Origin: Clostridiales bacterium
GTDB taxonomy: Bacteria; Bacillota; Clostridia; Oscillospirales; Oscillospiraceae
Assembly: GCA_022775085.1 (NCBI GenBank)
Contig: JALFJQ010000031.1
Coordinates: 1-42,492, forward strand
Length of the DNA stretch: 42,492 nucleotides
Direction: 5' to 3'
Both the position numbers and the translations under genes were made by a program. The notes under the pieces were generated by a model. The model ran no database searches. It saw only the letters and a list, made by a program, of their open reading frames with translations, and had not been told where the DNA came from. Each line of letters opens with the position of its first letter. Position 1 is the stretch's first letter. Of the stretch, positions 8,302 to 15,870 are shown piece after piece.

Positions 8302-8535
8302 ATGGCTGTTAAAATTGAAAAATCCACCATCATCGGTGACATTCTGGACATCGCCCCGCAGGCTGCTCCCCTGTTCTTTGCCATCGGTATGCACTGCCTG
8401 GGCTGCCCCTCTTCCCGTGGTGAGACCGTTGAGGAAGCCTGCATGGTTCACGGCGTGGACTGCGAGCCTTTCCTGGCCCAGCTGAACCACTTCCTGGAGG
8501 CTTACGAGGCTTCCGAGGCGGAGAAGAACGCTTAA
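8302..8535 (+). CDS. DUF1858 domain protein
   Basis: A 77-aa protein that is almost entirely one DUF1858 domain. The family is often linked to hybrid-cluster proteins and carries a CxxC-like redox pair; here MHCLGCPSS gives Cys-Leu-Gly-Cys near residues 32-35. It likely has a small redox or cysteine-persulfide related role, which is family inference. The strong AGGAGG site fixes the ATG at 8302. Its stop codon TAA lies inside the TTAA target duplication of the adjacent 161-bp MITE, so the insertion left the reading frame intact. Confidence 0.85.
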   Translation: MAVKIEKSTIIGDILDIAPQAAPLFFAIGMHCLGCPSSRGETVEEACMVHGVDCEPFLAQLNHFLEAYEASEAEKNA

Positions 8536-8696
8536 GGCAACACCGCACAATGGGAGCAGCTGGCTTCGGCGGATCTTTTGCCCCAATCGTGCAGCATGAA
8601 AAATGGGAAATACATCCAGTATTCCCGCATTTTCCATACTTTCGCTTGGGTCAAAATCTCTCGCCGAATCTCCTTGCCCCATTATGCGGTGTTACC
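8536..8696. mobile_element. 161-bp palindromic MITE, copy 1 (TSD TTAA)
   Basis: The element begins GGCAACACCGCA and ends in the near-inverse TGCGGTGTTACC. It is flanked on both sides by TTAA (8532-8535 and 8697-8700). The inside is a long imperfect palindrome: ATCTTTTGCCC near the left pairs with GGTCAAAATC near the right, and GGGAAATAC with GTATTCCC. A copy of the same length lies at 11211-11371 with a different 4-bp duplication (TTAT). It has no coding capacity, so it would need a transposase in trans. Confidence 0.85.
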
Positions 8697-8722
8697 TTAA
8701 TTTCCAAAAATCAAGAAAGATA

Positions 8723-8812
8723 TGTCATTCCGAGGCAGTGCGCACACTGCCGTGGGAATCCCCATCGATGAAGCGGATTGCCACAGGCGTGCGCGCTTGC
8801 TTCGCAATGACA
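8723..8812. repeat. 90-bp dispersed palindromic repeat
   Basis: Ends TGTCATTCC and GCAATGACA are inverted, and GTGGGAATC/GGATTGCCAC are paired near the centre. This matches the general pattern of the GTCATTGCGA...GCAATC intergenic repeats known from many bacterial phyla. Together with the MITE it fills the 8536-8837 gap. Confidence 0.6.
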
Positions 8813-8837
8813 TTCTTTTTTATTGTGGAGGAACCCT

Positions 8838-9506
8838 ATGAAACTCCCTCTTTCTGACCGGTTACTAGCCTGCTGCGGCTTTGTCCATCCCGGCGACCGG
8901 GTGGCGGATGTGGGCTGCGACCACGGCTATCTGAGTATTCATCTGCTGCAAAGCGGCATCGCCAGCCACGTCTACGCTTCCGATGTGCGCCAAGGCCCGC
9001 TAAGCAGCGCAAAACGCAACGCAGAAACCTATGGCGTAAGAGACAAAATCGACTTTTTCCTCTCCGACGGTGTCCAGAGCCTGCCGAGAGATTTCGACAC
9101 GCTGGTCTGCGCCGGCATGGGCGGGGACACCATGATTTCCATACTCTCCGCCGCCCCCTGGCTGCAAGGCGGCGCTTACCGCCTGATTTTGCAGTGCCAG
9201 AGCAAGACGCCCCTTCTGCGGCGGTACTTAAGCGAGAACGGTTGGGAAATCCACCGGGAAACGGTTCTGCGGGACGGCCGATTCCTGTACACCGTCATGG
9301 AAGTGGTCTGGAATCCCGGCGCGCCAAAGCTGACCGTGGGCCAGTGGTACTTCCCCCCTGCCCTGCTGAAAAACAAATCCCCGGAAGCCGCCGAATACTG
9401 CCGCTGGGTGGTAGACGGTCTGCGTCTTGCGGTGCGGCACCGCCCGGACGAGGAAAACCAGCAAGCTCTCAAGGAACTGGAATCCATACAGGAGGGACAA
9501 AAATGA
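8838..9506 (+). CDS. trmK: tRNA (adenine(22)-N1)-methyltransferase TrmK
   Basis: A 222-aa SAM-dependent enzyme that methylates A22 in the D-loop of tRNAs, found mainly in Gram-positives. The Rossmann motif I reads VADVGCDHGYLSIHLL (residues about 25-40). Further family blocks are YASDVRQGPLSSAKRNAE, LVCAGMGGDTMISIL and LILQCQSKTPLLRRYL. The start is the ATG at 8838 after GGAGG; an upstream in-frame TTG at 8823 overlaps the site. The gene overlaps the Nif3-like gene by 4 nt (ATGA), the common TrmK-Nif3 pairing of Firmicutes. Confidence 0.92.
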   Translation: MKLPLSDRLLACCGFVHPGDRVADVGCDHGYLSIHLLQSGIASHVYASDVRQGPLSSAKRNAETYGVRDKIDFFLSDGVQSLPRDFDTLVCAGMGGDTMISILSAAPWLQGGAYRLILQCQSKTPLLRRYLSENGWEIHRETVLRDGRFLYTVMEVVWNPGAPKLTVGQWYFPPALLKNKSPEAAEYCRWVVDGLRLAVRHRPDEENQQALKELESIQEGQK

Positions 9507-10294
9507 CCACAGTCGGCGAAATTCTTACCTTTTTGGAAACCCTTGCCCCCCGCGCCATGAAAATGGACTGGGACAATGTGGGTCTGCTCTGCGGCGGCAG
9601 GAACCGCCCAGTAACGAAAATTTTGGTGGCCCTCGACCCCTTTGAGGGCGTATGCAAGGAAGCTGCCCAATGGGGTGCGGAGCTAATCGTGACCCACCAC
9701 CCCCTGATTTTCAGTCCTCTGAAAGCCATCACGGATGAAACCTCCATCGGTCGGGCGGTGCAGCTGCTGTGCGCACACGGCATCAGCGCCATCAACGCCC
9801 ACACCAACCTGGACTGCGCCCCCGGCGGGGTCAACGACTGTCTTGCAGCCGCGCTGGGATTGCAGGATCTCCATGTCATTTCCCCTTCCGGGGTGGACGC
9901 GCTGGGCCGGGAGTGGGGCCTGCTGCGGCAGGGCGTTGTGGAAAATCAGCCCCTTTCCGACTTTCTTTCCCATGTAAAAGCAGCCCTTCGCTGCGAGGGT
10001 CTGCGCTATGTGGAGGTTGGGAAGCCTGTTCACCGGGTAGCCGTCGGCGGCGGGGCCTGTGCGTCCGAGCTGATGGACGCGGTGAATGCCGGGTGCGATA
10101 CCTTCGTTACGGCGGACGTGAAATACAACCAGTTCTGGGACGCCCATGATCTGGGCCTGAACCTCATCGACGCCGGGCATTTCCCCACCGAGAACCCGGT
10201 GATTACCCTGCTGGCGGCGAAATTGGCAGCGAATTTTCCCGATGTAACCGTGAAAATTTCCGAAACCCACCGGGACTGCATGAAATTCTTCTGA
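9503..10294 (+). CDS. Nif3-like dinuclear metal centre protein
   Basis: A 263-aa Nif3/YqfO/YbgI family protein. Metal ligands are visible as THHPL (about residues 64-68), NAHTNLD and the C-terminal DAGHFPTEN. Family members form hexameric toroids with a two-metal site; GTP cyclohydrolase I type 2 activity has been claimed for some, but the role is unsettled. The start is fixed by GGAGGG and by coupling to trmK (ATGA overlap). It lacks the inserted CutA-like domain of longer Bacillus relatives. Confidence 0.9.
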   Translation: MTTVGEILTFLETLAPRAMKMDWDNVGLLCGGRNRPVTKILVALDPFEGVCKEAAQWGAELIVTHHPLIFSPLKAITDETSIGRAVQLLCAHGISAINAHTNLDCAPGGVNDCLAAALGLQDLHVISPSGVDALGREWGLLRQGVVENQPLSDFLSHVKAALRCEGLRYVEVGKPVHRVAVGGGACASELMDAVNAGCDTFVTADVKYNQFWDAHDLGLNLIDAGHFPTENPVITLLAAKLAANFPDVTVKISETHRDCMKFF

Positions 10295-10300
10295 AATGGG

Positions 10301-10329
10301 TTGATTTTTTCAGATCATTCTGCTAAAAT
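10301..10329 (+). promoter_or_regulatory. Promoter of yebC
   Basis: TTGATT (10301-10306), 17-bp spacer, TAAAAT (10324-10329) with an upstream TGC extended -10. Confidence 0.65.
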
Positions 10330-10373
10330 AGATACGCTAATTTTATACTTTAACCAGAAAGGGTAGATATAGA

Positions 10374-11102
10374 ATGTCCGGACATTCCAAATGGCATAAT
10401 ATTCAGAAGACCAAGGGCGCGCAGGATGCCAAGCGTGCGGCTGCCTTCACCAAGATCGCCAAGGAGCTGATCGTGGCTGTCAAGGAGGGCGGTAGCTCCG
10501 ATCCCGCCTACAACTCCCGCCTTGCAACCGTCATCACCAAGGCCAAGGCCGCCAATATGCCCAACGACAACATCAAGCGCTGCCTTGAAAAGGCTGCCGG
10601 TGCCGGCGGCGACAACTACGAGTCCATCACCTACGAAGGCTACGGCCCCGGCGGTGTTGCCGTCATCGTGGAGACCATGACTGACAACCGCAACCGTACC
10701 GCCGGTTCCATGCGCCACCACTTCGACAAGTTCGGCGGCAATCTGGGCGCTACCGGCTGCGTCAGCTGGTCCTTCGATAAAAAGGGCGTGCTGGTCATCG
10801 ACAACTCCGAGGAGGAGCTGGACGAGGACACCGTGATGATGGACGCCATGGACTGCGGCGCTGACGATTTCGAGGCCGAGGACGACTGCTTCACCATCTA
10901 CACCACCCCCGACGACTTCAACGCCGTGGCCGACGCCCTCACCGCCAAGGGCTACACCTTCGTCTCCGCCCAGATTGAGATGGTTCCCCAGAACTATCAG
11001 AAGCTGGAAAGCGAGGAGCAGATCTCCCTGATGGAGAAGCTGCTGGACATCATGGAGGATGACGACGACGTGCAGAACGTCTGGCACAACTGGGAAGAGT
11101 AA
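10374..11102 (+). CDS. yebC: YebC/PmpR family protein
   Basis: A 242-aa conserved cytoplasmic protein with the diagnostic N-terminus MSGHSKWHNIQKTKG, then TKIAKELIVAVKEGG and GPGGVAVIVETMTDNRNRT. Family members are described as transcriptional regulators, and more recently as factors that help ribosomes through proline-rich stretches. The length is typical. The acidic C-terminal region is high in Asp and Glu. It has its own promoter and a strong terminator (11171-11208), so it is monocistronic. Confidence 0.95.
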   Translation: MSGHSKWHNIQKTKGAQDAKRAAAFTKIAKELIVAVKEGGSSDPAYNSRLATVITKAKAANMPNDNIKRCLEKAAGAGGDNYESITYEGYGPGGVAVIVETMTDNRNRTAGSMRHHFDKFGGNLGATGCVSWSFDKKGVLVIDNSEEELDEDTVMMDAMDCGADDFEAEDDCFTIYTTPDDFNAVADALTAKGYTFVSAQIEMVPQNYQKLESEEQISLMEKLLDIMEDDDDVQNVWHNWEE

Positions 11103-11170
11103 AAAGTCGTTCTGCCGCAACAACTCTTTCATTCAGTTGTGATAAACCTGACTTGAACGACGACATACAA

Positions 11171-11208
11171 AACCCCTTCTGTTGCGACATACAGAAGGGG
11201 TTATTTTT
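11171..11208 (+). terminator. yebC intrinsic terminator
   Basis: A perfect 12-bp stem (11171-11182 with 11191-11202), then a T-rich run that is also the insertion target of the second MITE copy. Confidence 0.85.
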
Positions 11209-11210
11209 AT

Positions 11211-11371
11211 GGCAACACCGCACAATGGGAGCCGCGGGCTTCACCGGATCTTTTGCCCCAATCGTGCAGTATGAAAAGCGGGAAATACATCGAGTATTCC
11301 CGCATTTTCCATACTTTCGCTTGGGGCAAAATCTCTCGCCGAATCTCCTTGCCCCATAATGCGGTGTTGCC
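11211..11371. mobile_element. 161-bp palindromic MITE, copy 2 (TSD TTAT)
   Basis: Same length and ends as 8536-8696 (GGCAACACC...GGTGTTGCC), flanked by TTAT at 11207-11210 and 11372-11375. The two copies differ at only a minority of positions. This copy keeps better internal pairing (TTGGGGCAAAATC against GATCTTTTGCCCC). It is inserted in the T tail of the yebC terminator and fills most of the gap before the tRNA promoter. Confidence 0.87.
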
Positions 11372-11412
11372 TTATGAAAATCACCCAAAGCCAAACTTTC
11401 GTAAATTACCTC

Positions 11413-11441
11413 TTTACAAATCGTAAATATTATGTTATACT
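11413..11441 (+). promoter_or_regulatory. Promoter of the tRNA cluster
   Basis: TTTACA (11413-11418), 17-bp spacer, TATACT (11436-11441), 12 bp before tRNA-Asp. Confidence 0.75.
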
Positions 11442-11453
11442 CTTTACTGTTCT

Positions 11454-11530
11454 GGCCCGGTGGTGCAGTCGGTTAGCACGCCAGCCTGTCACGCTGGAGG
11501 TCGACGGTTCGAGTCCGTTCCGGGTCGCCA
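11454..11530 (+). tRNA. tRNA-Asp (GTC)
   Basis: A complete 77-nt cloverleaf with GTC in the anticodon loop, T-loop GGTTCGAGTCC and encoded CCA. It is the first of four tRNAs transcribed together. Confidence 0.96.
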
Positions 11531-11574
11531 TATAGTGCATCTTGGTGCATTGAGGAAGTACTTCTTCCTCATAT

Positions 11575-11650
11575 GCCTCTGTAGCTCAGTAGGTAGAGCA
11601 GAGGACTGAAAATCCTCGTGTCGTTGGTTCGATTCCGACCGGAGGCACCA
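11575..11650 (+). tRNA. tRNA-Phe (GAA)
   Basis: A complete 76-nt cloverleaf with anticodon GAA in GACTGAAAATC and encoded CCA. It lies 44 bp after tRNA-Asp; the spacer has a small GAGGAAG/CTTCCTC hairpin. Confidence 0.96.
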
Positions 11651-11728
11651 TTTTTCACAGTCGACTTTGGAATCGAAGGAATTCGCTTCCGACGGTCAGC
11701 GCCACGGCTCCCAAATGGGGGCCAAGAT

Positions 11729-11804
11729 GCGGGTGTAGCTCATCTGGTAGAGCGCCACCTTGCCAAGGTGGAGGTAGCGGGTTCGAGCCCCGTCACCCGC
11801 TCCA
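11729..11804 (+). tRNA. tRNA-Gly (GCC)
   Basis: A complete 76-nt cloverleaf with anticodon GCC and encoded CCA, differing only slightly from the tRNA-Gly at 254-329. Confidence 0.96.
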
Positions 11805-11843
11805 AACAGATAAGGAACGCGCACTGCGTTCCTTATTTCATAC

Positions 11844-11918
11844 GGTACCGTGGCCAAGTGGTAAGGCAAGAGTCTGCAAAACTCTCATTCGCCAGTTCAA
11901 ATCTGGCCGGTACCTCCA
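11844..11918 (+). tRNA. tRNA-Cys (GCA)
   Basis: A complete 75-nt cloverleaf with anticodon GCA, T-loop GTTCAAATC and encoded CCA. Its 3' 45 nt form the left attachment repeat of the downstream element, so insertion regenerated an intact tRNA. Confidence 0.96.
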
Positions 11919-11920
11919 AA
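11874..11920 (+). repeat. attL: 47-bp tRNA-Cys 3'-end direct repeat
   Basis: Positions 11874-11920 are identical over 47 bp to 29436-29482, and the two differ at once on both sides. The repeat runs from the anticodon through the CCA to two bases beyond. With the integrase 260 bp away, this marks the left boundary of an element integrated at tRNA-Cys. Confidence 0.93.
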
Positions 11921-11923
11921 TTG

Positions 11924-11957
11924 ATCGGTATTCCAGAAATGGAATACCGATTTTTTG
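11924..11957 (+). terminator. Element-borne terminator after tRNA-Cys
   Basis: An 11-bp stem (11924-11934 with 11941-11951), then TTTTTT. It lies just inside the element, so the element supplies a new terminator to the tRNA operon it split from the original one at 29484-29513. Confidence 0.85.
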
Positions 11958-12014
11958 CGTTTAATACTTGGAAATCTGACTGATATTTGCCGGAATTACT
12001 GAACTATTTTGCTC

Positions 12015-12043
12015 TTTACTTTCGTTTCGTCGTATGCTAGAAT
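12015..12043 (+). promoter_or_regulatory. Promoter of the integrase gene
   Basis: TTTACT (12015-12020), 17-bp spacer, TAGAAT (12038-12043) with a TGC extended -10. A LexA box follows 13 bp downstream. Confidence 0.65.
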
Positions 12044-12056
12044 ACTCCCAAGATAT

Positions 12057-12070
12057 CGAACAGGCGTTCG
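12057..12070. promoter_or_regulatory. LexA (SOS) box before the integrase
   Basis: CGAACAGGCGTTCG is a perfect palindrome fitting the Gram-positive LexA/DinR pattern CGAAC-N4-GTTC. It covers the transcribed start region of the integrase promoter and suggests that DNA damage derepresses the integrase. Confidence 0.75.
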
Positions 12071-12120
12071 TATATTTGATAGTTAGTGTTACTTTGTGAC
12101 ACGCTGTTACAAAAATATTG

Positions 12121-12137
12121 TTAACAGATGATTATCA
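12121..12137 (+). repeat. 17-bp end-specific repeat (left; candidate arm site)
   Basis: TTAACAGATGATTATCA occurs here and at 29355-29371, near the right end. The related TGTTAATCATTTT at about 12151-12163 is an inverted copy of AAAATGATTAACA just left of the right-hand repeat. Repeats close to both ends are typical of integrase arm-binding or excisionase sites. Confidence 0.6.
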
Positions 12138-12178
12138 AAAATGCCCTCGCTGTTAATCATTTTTCGGAGGACATGAAT

Positions 12179-13333
12179 ATGGCAAGACGAGACAACGGGA
12201 CGGGAACTGTCTACCAAAGACCCAATGGCAGTTGGGTGGGCAGAATCTACATGGGAAGGGGAGCAGACGGAAAGCCTAAGTACAAATGCTTCTCAGGAAA
12301 GAATCAGGCTGAGGTAAAGCGGAAGATCAAGGAGTTTAACCAGGGCGGCTGCAAAACGGACAGTACAAAGGTGTCCGTGGAGGAATACATTCTGAACTGG
12401 CTGAAGCTGTACAAAAAGGGAAGCATCAAGGACAGCAGCTACGATGCGATTGAAAAGACTGTCAGGAATCACATTATCCCTGCGCTGGGGATGATTCAGC
12501 TTCAAAAGCTGACGGCGGATGATATTCAGCTCATGATTTCCGACATGAAGGAGAAACAGGGATATTCGTATTCCACAGTCAAAAAGGCGTATGACTGTAT
12601 GCGTCAGGTGCTGACCCACGCCACGGTGAAAGAGGATATCATAAAAAATCCTATTTTGCTGGTCAAAATTCCGGATAAGCGGCAGTTTCCCCAGAAGGAA
12701 ATTCGATTCTTCAATCGGGAGGAATGCCTGCGTATCATTGAGGAGGCTGGCAGAACCTACAGTAACGGAAAACCCGTCTATGTGTACGGGGATGCCTATA
12801 TCCTGATGCTGAATACCGGAATCCGGATGGGTGAAGCCATCGGTTTGGAAAAGCAGGACTGGGATAAGGAAAAGAAAACGCTGCATATCCGCAGAAATGT
12901 GCAGTCGGTTTTGAAACGGGATGCAGATGGTGAACGTGCAGGAGGGAAGGAGCTTGTCTACAACAGCACGAAAACCTATTCCAGTGACAGAGTACTTCCC
13001 TTGAACAAGAGGGCGACAGAGGCGCTGGAGAGGCTTTGCGCAAAGTATCCCAATAGTCCCTATATCATTTGTGATAGCAAGCAGAATCTTGTCCCGCCGG
13101 AAAGATTGGAAAGAACCTTCTACTATATGCTCAAAAACATCGGTATTGAAAAGACGGGGGTGCATTCCCTGCGGCATACATTCGCCAGCACCCTGTTCGC
13201 GAAGAAAGTGGACATCAAAACCATTTCCAAGCTGCTGGGTCACGCCAATATCCAGATTACGCTGGATACCTACATCCACCTGTTTGAAAATATCGACCAC
13301 AATGCCGTTGCGCAACTCGATGATGAGTTCTAA
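12179..13333 (+). CDS. int: Tyrosine integrase of the tRNA-Cys element
   Basis: A 384-aa Tn916/phage-type tyrosine recombinase that should join the element's att site to the tRNA-Cys 3' end. The N-terminal arm-binding domain reads GTVYQRPNGSWVGRIYMG, followed by a SAM-like core-binding domain (about 65-160). The catalytic residues are visible: R in NTGIRMGEAIGL, H-x-x-R in HSLRHTFAS, H in LLGHANIQIT and the nucleophile Y in LDTYIHL. The ATG at 12179 is preferred (8 nt after GGAGG); an upstream frame from 12128 lacks a site. The gene has a LexA-overlapped promoter and is followed 12 bp later by TnpV. Confidence 0.95.
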   Translation: MARRDNGTGTVYQRPNGSWVGRIYMGRGADGKPKYKCFSGKNQAEVKRKIKEFNQGGCKTDSTKVSVEEYILNWLKLYKKGSIKDSSYDAIEKTVRNHIIPALGMIQLQKLTADDIQLMISDMKEKQGYSYSTVKKAYDCMRQVLTHATVKEDIIKNPILLVKIPDKRQFPQKEIRFFNREECLRIIEEAGRTYSNGKPVYVYGDAYILMLNTGIRMGEAIGLEKQDWDKEKKTLHIRRNVQSVLKRDADGERAGGKELVYNSTKTYSSDRVLPLNKRATEALERLCAKYPNSPYIICDSKQNLVPPERLERTFYYMLKNIGIEKTGVHSLRHTFASTLFAKKVDIKTISKLLGHANIQITLDTYIHLFENIDHNAVAQLDDEF

Positions 13334-13345
13334 GGAGGGTTTTCT

Positions 13346-13693
13346 ATGAAGATTCAGTACATTCGCGTCGGAGACTACTACATTCCAGACCTGACGCTGC
13401 CGGAAGAAACCCGCCCCATCGGCAAGTGGGGACGAATGCACCGGGAGTATCTGAAAGAGCACAAGCCGATTCAGTACAATTGCCTACTTTTGTCCGGCAA
13501 GCTGTGGACATACCTCGCTGATCTGAATGAGCAGGCGCAGGACAGGCTGGAACGAATCATTGATCAGATGAAAACGGCCGAGGGAGTGACAGAAGAATTG
13601 AAAGCTGCTGATCCGATGGCTTGGGTTGGTGCCATGAATAACATCCGTGCCAGTGCCGAGGAGATTATCCGGGAGGAGCTGATCTTTGTATGA
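13346..13693 (+). CDS. TnpV family transposon-encoded protein
   Basis: A 115-aa protein of the TnpV family found in many Clostridia mobile elements, with the typical GKWGRMHREYLKEHKP, LSGKLWTYLADLNEQAQDRL and MAWVGAMNNIRASAEEII blocks. Its function is unknown. The site AAGGAGGG precedes the ATG. Its TGA (13691-13693) overlaps the 8-bp target duplication of the IS66 element. Before that insertion it would have been followed immediately by the gene now beginning at 15411. Confidence 0.85.
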   Translation: MKIQYIRVGDYYIPDLTLPEETRPIGKWGRMHREYLKEHKPIQYNCLLLSGKLWTYLADLNEQAQDRLERIIDQMKTAEGVTEELKAADPMAWVGAMNNIRASAEEIIREELIFV

Positions 13694-13699
13694 ACATGG

Positions 13700-15406
13700 G
13701 TAACTATTCAGTAGCCCGTCAACGTGGAGGGAGATTTGGTCAAAATGTAGATTTTTTACAGCCTAATCGGATGTCTCATTTTGGAGCTGTGGATAACTTT
13801 TCCCATCAGTCATTGAAAGAAAAGGACTTACCTCCACTGAGCCACCAAAGTCAGCGCATTGCCAGCCAGTGCAGCCCTTACTGCTTCAAAATAGGACATT
13901 CCGTGTTTTCTGGCTGTGCTGACAAAACTCATGATCTGCATATAATCCTGCGCACCTTTTTCTGTTCGGAAGCAGCCGGAAACCTTTTGCTTTACTTTGC
14001 TGAAACGGATGGTTCACTCTGCTTCATTATTGGTGAAGGGCACTGTCCAATCGGCTGCAAAGCGCAGAATGTCCCCCTTGTAATCGCGCAGCCGCTCCAA
14101 CAGGCAGAGAATCTTGCCCTTTCCGGTGCGTCCACGCTTCCCTTTCGGCTTTTGGGGTGCAGGATTTTCTGCCATGCCTTGCTGGATAATGGAATCATAG
14201 CGCAACCGGTAAGCCTCCAGCACCAAAGCTTGAAAACTGGTTTCTTTCTGCGCCATGAGAATATTGCGGCTTTCCTGGATTTCTATCAGTAAGTCCTGCA
14301 TAGATTTCGCCCAATTCTGGTGCTTCTGCTCCTGGGCGTACACCAATTCTCTCATAATGTGCGCATTGCAGATGCCATGAACAGCCCTATCATACTTATA
14401 GTAAGGCTTCCAGAAATCATGCACCATGGTGTTACGGAATCCAGGCAAGACATCAATTTCGTCCATTGCCTTGCTTCCCCGCTTTTTATGCAGCGCAAAA
14501 TACGACCAGTTCTCATCACACAGGCAGTGGAGCCAATGCAGAGAACCGTTTACACGCAGTCCGGTTTCATCGCAGTTCAGTACGCGCAGACGCCTAACCC
14601 TCTCCCGGATTTGTTGGACGGCATCCTTGGTCGCAGAGGACAGTTGGGTGATCCAGTTCTGAATGGAACCGGTGCTGACAGAAATATCAAATACACCTGT
14701 CAGAAGCTCATGAATCCTGTCTATGCCAACCATTCCAACGGTGGACAATGCGGCAGCAAAGGCTTTTAGGTTATTGCCGTACTGCTTGGTTCCGGTGATA
14801 TTCTTCGGAAATTCACCAATCAATGTCTTGTTTTCCGCCATTGGACAGCAGCACACCATCTGACGATGTTCAATCAGCCTGGATTCCACAATAATGTCGG
14901 ATTCATACCGCCGCTCGACAATATGTCCATGGCAGTGTTCCCGATTCGGGCATCCGCTGCATGCCTGGGGGTAATGCTCCCGAATTTCGTCTGGTGCTTT
15001 CATGAGCTTCATGGAGCTGCCCTTGTGGCCATCCTGTCCGCCGGGCTTTGCACCGCTGGATTTGCGCTGGCTCTTGGGAGTTGGTTTCGCATAGCCATCG
15101 CTGGAGGGAGGAGCGGAACTGTTTCGGCTGTTCTTCTTATGCTTCTTCTCCTCCAGTTCCTTAAGCAACGCATCAATCTTTTCCGTCAGTGCCTTTATCT
15201 GCTCCGCCTGGGTTTGAAGAAGCGCATTCTGCCCCTCAATGATTCGTAAGAGCATCTGTCTTTCATCTTCCATTCTCAAACCCTCCTTGTCGAAATATAC
15301 GTTTATTTTACCGCATATACCGCTGGGATGGAAGCTGAAATTTGGTTGTGTTGTTTTTCTTCGTCATTTTACCCTGTGGATTTTTTCAAGACGACTGAAT
15401 AGTTAC
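13700..15406 (-). mobile_element. IS66-family insertion sequence (ISBst12-like), 1707 bp
   Basis: The inverted ends are GTAACTATTCAG at 13700 and its complement ending at 15406. The target duplication GAACATGG is 8 bp (13692-13699 and 15407-15414), as expected for IS66. It holds one transposase frame on the minus strand and no tnpA/tnpB accessory genes, as in the ISBst12 subgroup. The insertion separates TnpV from its usual downstream partner. Confidence 0.93.
13828..15273 (-). pseudogene. IS66 transposase interrupted by an in-frame TGA
   Basis: An IS66 transposase with an N-terminal coiled-coil leader, a Cys/His zinc-binding block (CSGCPNREHCHGH) and a DDE core (LNCDETGLRV, HDFWKPYYKY, TNNEAE). 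The expected continuation after NNEAE begins with Arg; here that codon is TGA at 14014-14016. The frame then continues intact ([20 protein letters not shown]... to LALVAQ-like end) until TAA at 13828. A single CGA-to-TGA change therefore removes about 60 C-terminal residues just after the catalytic Glu. The start is the ATG at 15273, after AAGGAGG. The copy is probably inactive unless readthrough occurs. Confidence 0.88.
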
Positions 15407-15410
15407 GAAC

Positions 15411-15712
15411 ATGGAAGAATATTTCCGGGCGCTGGAAACCTTTGTGGCATCCCGCAAGCTGAATCTTGGAGATGGCGAATCTGTCCTGTCGTTGCTCTAT
15501 GAAGCATACGGTGATATCAATCGGATGTATGACGACCAAATCAAAGCTGATTTTTCTGAAATTTATCAGGCATTGAACGGAATGCCGCTTCAGAAAATGG
15601 ACTGGATTGTCAATCCTGTTTGCACTCTCTGCCGGGTCACGAGCGGAATGGGTTTTTCCATGGCGGGCGGGTTGGAATCCGATTGTTTCGGGATGTGGAG
15701 AGTAGAGAATAA
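15411..15712 (+). pseudogene. Frameshifted TnpV-partner gene
   Basis: The gene starts MEEYFRALETFVASRKLNLGDGESVLSLLYEAYG. This resembles small proteins that often follow TnpV; I recognise the pattern but have no name for it. After NPVCTLCR the reading frame departs from the family: reading one base over restores HERNGFFHGGRVGIRLF, ending at 15712, so one base (probably the A of a GAT codon) is missing near 15643. The original frame runs on to 15761 with unrelated residues. The ATG lies inside the IS66 target duplication, and the original ribosome site now lies 1.7 kb away on the other side of the IS. Confidence 0.65.
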
Positions 15713-15821
15713 CCCGTATATAACACCTCGGCTTCCATGCAACTGTCCAGTGCTTTTTTGACCTCTGCAACAATTCTCTATTTCCGAATTGGCAGCAATG
15801 TGTTTCTTCTATACTGGAAAT

Positions 15822-15850
15822 TGCCCCAGCTCCATTTTGGAGCTGGGGCA
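15822..15850. terminator. Bidirectional terminator hairpin downstream of ftsH
   Basis: A perfect 12-bp stem (15822-15833 with 15839-15850), loop ATTTT, between the convergent ftsH and the TnpV-partner remnant. The T runs are weak on both strands. Confidence 0.6.
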
Positions 15851-15870
15851 TTGCATTGTTCCTGCGGCTG

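Noticed and set aside
13828..14016. Selenocysteine readthrough at the IS66 TGA
   Set aside because: Arg is expected at this position in IS66 transposases and no SECIS-like hairpin is evident; a nonsense mutation is simpler.
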